From the NCBI GenBank assembly GCA_025358195.1, contig JANYKP010000245.1, forward strand, positions 1-6,207: a stretch of 6,207 nucleotides of DNA, in the 5' to 3' direction. The notes beneath the pieces are model-generated. The model saw only the letters and a list, made by a program, of their open reading frames with translations. It did no database searches and was not told the origin of the DNA. Shown piece after piece: positions 1 to 5,646 of this stretch (the first letter of the stretch is position 1; every line of letters begins with the position of its first letter). Origin of the DNA: Cyclobacteriaceae bacterium. GTDB lineage: Bacteria; Bacteroidota; Bacteroidia; Cytophagales; Cyclobacteriaceae. A program made the translations under genes and the position numbers.

Positions 1-1115
1 CATCGCGCCCGATTCGAAATCCGCCAATACAAGTTTCTATTGAATGGTTTAACCTCTTCTTTTAAGAGCGGCAATAAGTTCATCCCATCAAATTTCAATT
101 CATCCCCCATGTCAACTTTTGCAGCATGTAATATGGTAACAGTCCAATCCATGGTAACGGCCACCTGATCGGTTGTGGTGTTGGGGTTTATTTTTCCGGG
201 CCACCGGACAAACGCAGGTACCCGGATGCCACCTTCCCACAACTCAAGTTTTTTTCCTTTGAAAGGACCCATATCGGAATATTTTTCTCCACCATTGTCG
301 CTCGTGAAAATGATCAGGGTGTTATTTCTGAGGCCAGAAGATTCAATGGATGTAAGAACCTTGCCAATATTCTGGTCCAGGTTTTGAACCATCCTGGCAA
401 ACGTTTTAACATTTCCACCGGTTGACATGCCAACGGAATCCGGGTAGGCCGGATCTCCAGGCGCCTGCCAGGGCCAATGCGGTGATGTGTATTGCAGACT
501 GATGAAGAAAGGGCCTTTCGTTTTTTCAATATAATCAACGGCGCGGTTCGTGATCAGATCGGTTAAATATCCTTCCACCTTTATCGGTTTTTTGTTTTCG
601 AACAATACATCCTTCCCCTCATATTGATGACTGATATAATCAGCGGCACCCGATGTTATTCCAAAAAAATAATCAAAACCATGGGCAGCAGGAAAAAATT
701 TCGGATTAAATCCAAGGTGCCACTTTCCAAATAGGGCTGTTTTATACCCCGATTTCTTTAAGAGGGAAGATACTGTTGGGAGTTCGGGTGATAATCCCAT
801 ATCAATATCCGTAGAATCCATCAGCAGCGGCTCACGTAATCCAATCGGATTCCGTGCGGGAAATCTTCCTGTCATGAATGCGACACGGGTGGGTGTACAC
901 ACCGGGGCCGCCGCGTAGGCCTGGGTGAACTTCATTCCTTCTTTGGCCAAGGAATCCAATACGGGCGTGGAATAATCTTTCCTTCCATAAATACTTAAAT
1001 CAGCATAACCCATGTCATCTACCATGATGTAAATAATATTGGGCCTGTCCTCTTTTTTATTTTCGCAGGAGAGCAGGATGAAGCACAGTAGGGCGGAGGA
1101 GAAAGAGAATTTCAT
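1..1115 (-). CDS. Lipoprotein sulfatase, formylglycine-dependent (S1/arylsulfatase-like), C-terminus cut by window edge
   Basis: The visible 371 codons encode a sulfate ester hydrolase of the alkaline phosphatase superfamily. The start at 1115 gives a short signal peptide ending in a lipobox (LLSC, Cys17), so I infer a membrane-anchored lipoprotein. Sulfatase landmarks appear in order: metal-binding Asp33-Asp34 (MVDDMGY); the maturation motif C-T-P-T-R at 73-77, whose Cys becomes the catalytic formylglycine; GKWHLG at 130-135 with Lys131 and His133; SPHW with His213; SDNGG with Asp273 and Asn274; and the Lys-rich segment before WEGGIRVP at about 286-299. All expected catalytic residues are present. 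Relatives usually have 450-550 residues, so roughly 80-180 C-terminal residues lie beyond base 1. Its ATG follows the upstream gene's stop after 2 bases, suggesting translational coupling. The substrate (sulfated polysaccharide, glycolipid or small aryl sulfate) cannot be told. No SusC/SusD pair or maturation enzyme is visible. Family confidence is high, substrate confidence nil. Confidence 0.95.
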   Translation of the reverse strand, partial: MKFSFSSALLCFILLSCENKKEDRPNIIYIMVDDMGYADLSIYGRKDYSTPVLDSLAKEGMKFTQAYAAAPVCTPTRVAFMTGRFPARNPIGLREPLLMDSTDIDMGLSPELPTVSSLLKKSGYKTALFGKWHLGFNPKFFPAAHGFDYFFGITSGAADYISHQYEGKDVLFENKKPIKVEGYLTDLITNRAVDYIEKTKGPFFISLQYTSPHWPWQAPGDPAYPDSVGMSTGGNVKTFARMVQNLDQNIGKVLTSIESSGLRNNTLIIFTSDNGGEKYSDMGPFKGKKLELWEGGIRVPAFVRWPGKINPNTTTDQVAVTMDWTVTILHAAKVDMGDELKFDGMNLLPLLKEEVKPFNRNLYWRISNRAR

Positions 1116-1117
1116 AG

Positions 1118-1684
1118 TCAATTGGATTTCTTGAAAAAAAGTGTGAAAATTTTTATTCCAAGGATCACACAGACCCATCCCATTAAGGTGACATGTTGCG
1201 CATGACTGCCGTGAAAATTTCCATTCACCCGCGACACGTAGGTCATGAAGAAAATGAACCAGACATAAAACAGGTACACCATGCCGAGCAAATGAAACCG
1301 GGCAGACACAATTTTTCCACGGTCAGCTTGCCATTGAAACCAAGGCATGAGAAAAATCAGGGAATAGGCGAGGAAACCTCCTGCCACCCGGTATAATTCA
1401 AGGGGTATCCCCGCCAGGTACACATAACTTAATAGTTCAAAAAGATGAATACCATGAGCGATGGCAAAGATTAGGAAATAGCGATCGGAGAAATAGAAAC
1501 GGAGTACAGGCTTTTCCGCAGGGTGCAACAGGAAAATAAAACTGAAAATCAGCAGCGATAACCTGCCTGAAAAACGTGTAGTAGCCTGAAGACCTTCTAT
1601 GGACCAGCCGTAATTAAATACGCCCAACGCCGCCACGAAAACTTCTGCTGCTAAGGCAAGGAAAATTGCAGTCCTTACTTTCAT
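1118..1684 (-). CDS. Six-helix integral membrane protein, possibly ferric reductase-like/MsrQ-type
   Basis: I do not recognise this 188-residue protein with certainty. It is very hydrophobic, with likely membrane helices near residues 5-23, 40-54, 67-90, 98-116, 130-150 and 165-184. Histidines occur in or next to helices: His77 and His80 in AHGIH, His131 at the start of helix five, and His158, His161 and His164 just before helix six. The pattern of an Arg-Phe-Ser-Gly-Arg turn entering helix two, a short basic loop, then a helix with paired His recalls the haem-binding ferric reductase-like domain (MsrQ/YedZ, NADPH oxidase type). That assignment is inference from layout and is unproven. The ATG at 1684 is the first codon of the frame and gives a natural Lys/Arg start before helix one. 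It lies 29 bases after the Bax inhibitor gene and its stop is 2 bases before the sulfatase start, so it probably sits in one transcript with both. It could equally be an unrelated six-helix family. Confidence 0.8.
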   Translation of the reverse strand: MKVRTAIFLALAAEVFVAALGVFNYGWSIEGLQATTRFSGRLSLLIFSFIFLLHPAEKPVLRFYFSDRYFLIFAIAHGIHLFELLSYVYLAGIPLELYRVAGGFLAYSLIFLMPWFQWQADRGKIVSARFHLLGMVYLFYVWFIFFMTYVSRVNGNFHGSHAQHVTLMGWVCVILGIKIFTLFFKKSN

Positions 1685-1713
1685 GTTGTCAATTCAAAGC
1701 GAATCAATACCCT

Positions 1714-2418
1714 TCATTTTCTTTTTCCGAAAAGCCGTAGTAAATAAAGGAAGAGGTTAATGAAGTCGAGGTATAGCGTGAGAGCTCCCATAATTGCTTC
1801 TTTTTTGTCTTCGTCCGTCCCTTCGTTGCCGATGATGTTCATGTTCTTGATTTTCTGGGTGTCGTACGCCGTAAGTCCGACGAAAATCAACACACCAAAG
1901 CAGGAGGTGATTAACGAAAGCATCGAGCTTCGCATGAACATATTCACCAGGGAGGCAATAATCAACCCGAATACACCCATCACCAAAATGTTTCTCCATT
2001 TCGTGAGGTCTGTTTTTGTTGTGTAGCCGTAAAAACTCATGGCGCCAAACGTACCGGCGGTGATGAAAAAGGTAGAAGAAATTGATTCAGAAGTGTACAC
2101 CAGAAAAATGCCGGAAAGGACCACGCCATTCAGCGCTGAATAAAGAACAAAAATCATGGTTGCCGTGCTGGCTGACATCCTGTTGACCCATCCTGCCAGG
2201 GCGCCGACCATGGCGAATTCAACCAGGATAATTCCCAGAAGCGTCCACATATTTCCAAAGACCATCTCCAGTAGTGCCGGTGAAGATGCGGTGTACATGG
2301 CAACAAAGCCGGTGATTGCAAGTGCAAAAGACATCCAACCGTAGACTTTGGTCATGAAACGTTGGGTTTCGGCTACGGCCTCCTCAACACTGATCATAGG
2401 GGTGGTTTGCTGCTCCAT
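1714..2418 (-). CDS. Bax inhibitor-1/YccA family membrane protein
   Basis: A 234-residue protein of the TMBIM/Bax inhibitor-1 family, inner-membrane proteins with seven membrane segments. Characterised relatives such as BsYetJ act as pH-sensitive calcium leak channels, while YccA modulates FtsH proteolysis in Escherichia coli. A hydrophilic N-terminus of about 25 residues (EEAVAETQRFMTKVYGWM) leads into seven hydrophobic stretches spread over about 28-230. The family signature is clear: LTAYDTQKI around 182-190 with Asp186, and LYLDFINLFLYLLRLFG at 215-231 with Asp218. These two Asp match the di-aspartyl pH sensor of BsYetJ by motif. A charged loop with TDEDKKE (201-207) separates them and the protein ends in a basic GKRK tail. 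The length is normal for bacterial members. The ATG at 2418 lacks a Shine-Dalgarno, as is usual in Bacteroidota. It appears to be first of three co-directional genes. Family call is firm; the physiological role here is unknown. Confidence 0.97.
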   Translation of the reverse strand: MEQQTTPMISVEEAVAETQRFMTKVYGWMSFALAITGFVAMYTASSPALLEMVFGNMWTLLGIILVEFAMVGALAGWVNRMSASTATMIFVLYSALNGVVLSGIFLVYTSESISSTFFITAGTFGAMSFYGYTTKTDLTKWRNILVMGVFGLIIASLVNMFMRSSMLSLITSCFGVLIFVGLTAYDTQKIKNMNIIGNEGTDEDKKEAIMGALTLYLDFINLFLYLLRLFGKRK

Positions 2419-2530
2419 GGTGGATATTTTTGGTGGAAGATAATACTTTAACAGGTTCAGGAAAATTGCCTTCGAAACGCCGTTTGTTCACATTTTCCTT
2501 TTTTGAGATATGAAAATACTTTAAGATTGA
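2419..2530. other. Divergent intergenic region between the Bax inhibitor gene and the receptor-linked gene
   Basis: This 112-base A/T-rich spacer separates two divergent transcription units and should hold both promoters. I could not fit a convincing TTTG plus TAnnTTTG pair with correct spacing in either direction. It carries two copies of a 10-base direct repeat (listed separately). It also contains a short in-frame ATG at 2510 that reaches a stop after four codons. Confidence 0.6.
2442..2524. repeat. Direct repeat AATACTTTAA, two copies 73 bases apart
   Basis: AATACTTTAA occurs at 2442-2451 and again at 2515-2524, one copy near each end of the divergent spacer. Each contains TACTTTAA, a partial match to the Bacteroidota -7 box TAnnTTTG on the plus strand, but no -33 TTTG lies at a suitable distance from either. 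They could be regulator half-sites or a chance A/T-rich repeat. The identity of the copies is seen directly; any function is a guess. Confidence 0.45.
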
Positions 2531-3070
2531 TTGCAAATAAAACTCGTGACCCCTCCGAAGTCAAAAAACCGTGCGTATTCGATCGTTTTCCTTATGCTCA
2601 TCTATGCGGTGGGTACGGTAGGGGTATTTAGTGCTTATTACACCTGCTATCATCGCGTTGATTTTCAAGTAAAAGTGAAAGAGATCAAGGACGCTGACCT
2701 TCAAAAAATCGCCTTCACGGAAAAAGAATACCAATCCATACAATGGGTTGAATTGGAAACTGAATTTGAATGGCAGGGGAAAATGTACGATGTATCAAAA
2801 ATCATCCGGACCGAGGATGGTTACATAGTGCTTTGCGAAAATGACAGTTTTGAAGACATGATGATTTCATTTTTCAAATCCGGGAAAGAGACAGCAAGTC
2901 AGCGTATTATCAAAGGAAGCCCGCAACCTCAGTTTTATTGTTCTATTTATACGTTTCCGTTAAGGTCCGGAATAGTGCATGAAAAAAAGATCCACCATTC
3001 ATCCTATTCATTTTATCATTCTATCCGACCGGAAATTTCTTCCCCACCCCCCGAGTTGTTTCACTGCTAA
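2531..3070 (+). CDS. Small membrane-anchored protein encoded before a TonB-dependent receptor; non-ATG start
   Basis: A 179-residue protein of unknown function. A basic N-terminus (PKSKNR) precedes one membrane helix at about 16-36. A mixed region of about 110 residues follows, containing a segment with Trp81, QGKMYDV and then DGYIVLCENDS, which reads like a small beta-rich fold. The tail is rich in His (150, 155, 156, 163, 178) and ends SPPPELFHC. This plan, an N-terminal anchor, a QGKMYDV-like strand and a PPP-containing tail, matches from memory a small uncharacterised Bacteroidota family often placed beside TonB-dependent receptors, so an accessory role in iron or metal uptake is plausible but inferred. 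Start choice is uncertain: TTG at 2531 is the first possible start after in-frame stops at 2522 and 2528, while GTG at 2546 would still leave a basic segment before the helix. The receptor gene follows after 130 bases. The tail may bind metal, but no known site motif is present. Confidence 0.8.
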   Translation: MQIKLVTPPKSKNRAYSIVFLMLIYAVGTVGVFSAYYTCYHRVDFQVKVKEIKDADLQKIAFTEKEYQSIQWVELETEFEWQGKMYDVSKIIRTEDGYIVLCENDSFEDMMISFFKSGKETASQRIIKGSPQPQFYCSIYTFPLRSGIVHEKKIHHSSYSFYHSIRPEISSPPPELFHC

Positions 3071-3097
3071 ATTTTCTTCCAAGACATTGTGCGGGTG

Positions 3098-3109
3098 CAT
3101 TATTTAATG
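3098..3109. promoter_or_regulatory. Imperfect palindrome CATTA-TT-TAATG upstream of receptor promoter
   Basis: CATTATTTAATG has perfect 5-base arms around a 2-base centre. It lies 15 bases before the candidate -33 box of the receptor gene, a position that would suit a regulator. It shares CATT and AATG with the palindrome at 3143-3160 but with different spacing. It does not match the classical Fur box well. Short A/T-rich palindromes also arise by chance, so this is tentative. Confidence 0.3.
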
Positions 3110-3124
3110 TGTTCTGCTGAGTTT

Positions 3125-3154
3125 TTTGAAGCATTTTATTTGCTCATTTATTTG
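3125..3154 (+). promoter_or_regulatory. Candidate Bacteroidota-type promoter of the TonB-dependent receptor gene
   Basis: TTTG at 3125-3128 and TTTATTTG at 3147-3154 are separated by 18 bases. They resemble the -33 (TTTG) and -7 (TAnnTTTG) boxes of Bacteroidota, with one fixed position of the -7 box mismatched. Transcription would begin near 3161, giving a leader of about 40 bases before the ATG at 3201. A second TTTATTTG lies at 3135-3142, too close to the TTTG to pair with it. The motifs are seen; their use is inferred. Confidence 0.4.
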
Positions 3155-3160
3155 AATGAG
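3143..3160. promoter_or_regulatory. Perfect inverted repeat overlapping the candidate -7 box (possible operator)
   Basis: CTCATT at 3143-3148 and AATGAG at 3155-3160 form a perfect inverted repeat around a 6-base spacer, covering the candidate -7 box of the receptor gene. A repressor bound here would block transcription, as expected for an iron-controlled receptor. The site is unlike the standard Fur consensus, so the regulator cannot be named. A protein site is more likely than an RNA hairpin because the arms are short and A/T-rich. Confidence 0.45.
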
Positions 3161-3200
3161 ATGTGCTTTCTTATTTTCCTTTTGTTTTTATTAAAATTAT

Positions 3201-5585
3201 ATGAAAAAATATATCTACAGCATTTTATTGCTTCTGTTTTCTGTTTCGACATGGGCCCAGACTAGTGTTATAAAAGGCAAGGTGTTTGATGTCGCCACCG
3301 CAGTGCCACTAGCAGGAGCCAGCATCCGTTTTGGCGATCAGCAAGGTACCACCACCGACAGAAATGGTGAATTTTCTCTTGATTGTCCGGGATCCATGAA
3401 GATCGTGGTTTCCTTTATCGGTTATGACACTCATACACAACTTGTAAAAGATTGTTCCACCGAATTGGCGATTGGGCTTACACTATCCAACCCCGTGCTA
3501 AATGCAGTGGAGATCACTGCTACTTCCGAGGCCAGCCGATCGATGTTATCGCAGCCTGGCGCTATCACCAAGTTGAGTACAAATGAGATCAAGCGTTCCA
3601 CAGGATTATTTTTGGATGACGCGATCAATGCCAATGTTCCGGGAGTGTTTATGCAACGCAGGACTGTTGGCGCCGGACAACAATTCAACATTCGGGGTTA
3701 TGGCGGTGGAGGCCCAGGCCCGAGGGGCGTTAACAGCAACTTTGACGGACAAGGCGTAAAAGTTTATTTAAATGGCATCCCGCTAACTGATGCTGAAGGA
3801 ATTACGGTGCTGGACGACATTGACTTTGGATCCGTTGGAAATGTGGAGATAACAAAAGGTCCCTCGGGAACCCTCTATGGACTTGCCATTGCCGGTGTGG
3901 TCAATCTTCAAACGATCAGGCCTGAGAAGGGAAAATCTTCTTTCGGCCAGGATGTATTGGTGGGAAGTTATGGATTAAACCGCCTTACTACACATTTACA
4001 AATAGCGACTGAACGGAGTTCAATCCTTATTAATTATGGCAAGCAGAATTACTCCGGCTTCATGGACCATACTAACTCCACAAAAGATTTCCTGAACATG
4101 ATGGGGGATTTCAGGCTAACCGACAAACAAACGCTTACAACCTATTTTGGGTGGAGCAATAGCTACGATGCACGAAATGGTGAGTTGACGGTAGATCAAT
4201 ACAACGCGTTTGATTATAGCGGGAACCCTGCGTACATAAAAAATGACGCGCACTCAAACATTGTCAGTTTCCGGGCAGGTATCGGACATTCGTATCAGTT
4301 TAATAAGAATATCTCCAATACAACTTCGCTCTTTGGTACCGGCATGAACATCCATGCTAGCTCTGCGGGTGGCTGGACAGACAAAGCTCCGGTTAATTAT
4401 GGCTTCCGTTCTGTTTTTGATACAAAGTTCACACTCAATGAAAGTCTTAAGCTTTCTGGTATTACGGGCATGGAGGCTCAAAAGCAATATGCACAGATTA
4501 TTGCCTATCCAATGGTCGTCAATAATGCTGATCCCGGTGGTTACAACATCATCGGCGCTATCAGGAGTAACCAAAGTACCAATAGTGGCACGTACTCACT
4601 CTTTACTCAATGGACGTTGACCATGCCTGGGGATTTTTCATTGACGGCAGGCATCGGTGCAAGTTCCATGGCCATTACATTAAATGATAAGTTTTATGTA
4701 GCGACCAACAACACGGCTACGAACACGACTCCTTCTACCTATTCCACTTCGTATAAAAACCTGATCTCTCCGCATATTGCATTGAACAAGATCGTCAATA
4801 GTCATCTTTCACTGTATGCTTCCTATAGTCAGGGATACAAGGCTCCGGTAGCTTCAAGTATTTATACGCCATTGGCTGGCACGGTTAATACCGGGTTGCG
4901 GCCTGAAACCGGAAAGCAGTTTGAAGTAGGGACAAAAGGCACCCTGATAAAAGATAGACTGATATATGAAGTTGCGCTATTCAATACCACGTTCTCAGAT
5001 AAAATGACCCTCGTAGGCGTGCCAAATGCAACAGGCACTGCCACCTTATATAGTTATGTTGTGAATAGCGGAAGCTATGAGAATAAGGGACTGGAGGTGC
5101 TGCTAAAATATGCGGCCTATCATTCCGAGCAGGGCTTCATAAAAATGATCAGGCCGTTTGCCAATGCTGCTTTCTCTGATTTTAAGTACAATAGTTTCAC
5201 TTTCCAGAATAATATTTCAGTACCCGTTGCTGACTATTCCGGCAATAAGGTAGCAGGAGTGCCACCGGTTACTGTTAACGCTGGAGTTGATTTCGCATCG
5301 AATCGTGGGCTCTATGGAAACGTTACGTATCTTTTCCGTGACACCATGCCGTTTACACCGGATGGACTTAACACAGCCCCAAGCTATAGCCTCGTAAATG
5401 CAAAAATTGGATTTCGACGCACACTGGGCAATCATGTTGACCTGGATGCATATTTTGGAGCCAACAACATTACCGGTGTCCAATACTACCAGATGGTATT
5501 TGTGAACCAGTTGCCGGACGCATTTTTGCCGGCACCCAAAGACATCAATTATTTTGGTGGGCTTAATTTAAAATATGTTTTCTGA
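3201..5585 (+). CDS. TonB-dependent outer-membrane receptor with carboxypeptidase-regulatory-like N-terminal domain, probable iron or haem receptor
   Basis: A complete 794-residue TonB-dependent receptor that imports a ligand across the outer membrane using energy from TonB-ExbB-ExbD. The ATG at 3201 gives a signal peptide ending STWAQ at residue 20. A carboxypeptidase-regulatory-like domain spans about 22-96 (VIKGKVFD, PLAGASI, GTTTDRNGEF, SFIGYD). A TonB-box-like stretch, AVEITAT, lies at 102-108. The plug covers about 115-240, with FNIRGYGG near 162-169 and EITKGPSGTLYG at 216-227. The beta-barrel runs from about 250 to the end. A conserved barrel segment with GYKAP (545-549) and GLRPETGKQFEVG (565-577) resembles the FRAP/NPNL region of siderophore and haem receptors. 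It ends in aromatic KYVF, as barrel proteins do. A Gly-rich stretch, GYGGGGPGPRG (167-177), enlarges a plug loop. No SusD partner follows, which argues against a glycan receptor. The HmuT-like gene 61 bases downstream points to haem or another iron complex; the exact ligand is inferred. Confidence 0.96.
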   Translation: MKKYIYSILLLLFSVSTWAQTSVIKGKVFDVATAVPLAGASIRFGDQQGTTTDRNGEFSLDCPGSMKIVVSFIGYDTHTQLVKDCSTELAIGLTLSNPVLNAVEITATSEASRSMLSQPGAITKLSTNEIKRSTGLFLDDAINANVPGVFMQRRTVGAGQQFNIRGYGGGGPGPRGVNSNFDGQGVKVYLNGIPLTDAEGITVLDDIDFGSVGNVEITKGPSGTLYGLAIAGVVNLQTIRPEKGKSSFGQDVLVGSYGLNRLTTHLQIATERSSILINYGKQNYSGFMDHTNSTKDFLNMMGDFRLTDKQTLTTYFGWSNSYDARNGELTVDQYNAFDYSGNPAYIKNDAHSNIVSFRAGIGHSYQFNKNISNTTSLFGTGMNIHASSAGGWTDKAPVNYGFRSVFDTKFTLNESLKLSGITGMEAQKQYAQIIAYPMVVNNADPGGYNIIGAIRSNQSTNSGTYSLFTQWTLTMPGDFSLTAGIGASSMAITLNDKFYVATNNTATNTTPSTYSTSYKNLISPHIALNKIVNSHLSLYASYSQGYKAPVASSIYTPLAGTVNTGLRPETGKQFEVGTKGTLIKDRLIYEVALFNTTFSDKMTLVGVPNATGTATLYSYVVNSGSYENKGLEVLLKYAAYHSEQGFIKMIRPFANAAFSDFKYNSFTFQNNISVPVADYSGNKVAGVPPVTVNAGVDFASNRGLYGNVTYLFRDTMPFTPDGLNTAPSYSLVNAKIGFRRTLGNHVDLDAYFGANNITGVQYYQMVFVNQLPDAFLPAPKDINYFGGLNLKYVF

Positions 5586-5591
5586 TCTGGA

Positions 5592-5618
5592 GGAGGCGGC
5601 CGGTTTACGTCCGCTTCC
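5592..5618 (+). other. Intercistronic hairpin between receptor and HmuT-like gene
   Basis: GGAGGCGG at 5592-5599 can pair with CCGCTTCC at 5611-5618, giving eight pairs including one G-U around an 11-base loop. It begins 6 bases after the receptor stop. The sequence after it (GATTTCTTAATT) is not a proper U-tract, so I read it as an attenuator or mRNA-stability element within an operon rather than a full terminator. Pairing is read from the sequence; folding energy was not computed. Confidence 0.4.
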
Positions 5619-5646
5619 GATTTCTTAATTGAAGAGCAGTAAAAAA

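Noticed and set aside
175..538. Open frames on both strands inside the sulfatase region (175-387 plus, 314-538 minus)
   Set aside because: They overlap the sulfatase frame, which has every catalytic motif in order; their own translations show no domain or signal peptide.
1760..2344. Several frames antisense or offset to the Bax inhibitor gene
   Set aside because: The Bax inhibitor frame carries the complete family signature; the others are complementary shadows of its hydrophobic codons.
2419..2530. Standard -33/-7 promoter pair in the divergent spacer
   Set aside because: TTTG at 2483 and TACTTTAA at 2517 are 30 bases apart, too far for the known Bacteroidota spacing, and the minus strand gives no better pair.
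3098..3160. Fur box upstream of the receptor
   Set aside because: Neither palindrome fits the GATAATGATAATCATTATC-type consensus well enough to name Fur, so they are reported only as palindromes.
4254..4620. Overlapping frames of 106 (minus) and 88 (plus) codons within the receptor gene
   Set aside because: They are shadows of the long receptor frame, whose barrel sequence is continuous here, and the translations look like nothing known.
3201..5585. SusC-type glycan receptor
   Set aside because: The length of 794 residues is shorter than the usual SusC (about 1000), no SusD follows, and the downstream gene is an iron-complex binding protein.
5586..5646. Rho-independent terminator after the receptor gene
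   Set aside because: The hairpin is followed by a mixed GATTTCTTAATT rather than a run of T, and the next gene on the same strand is functionally linked.
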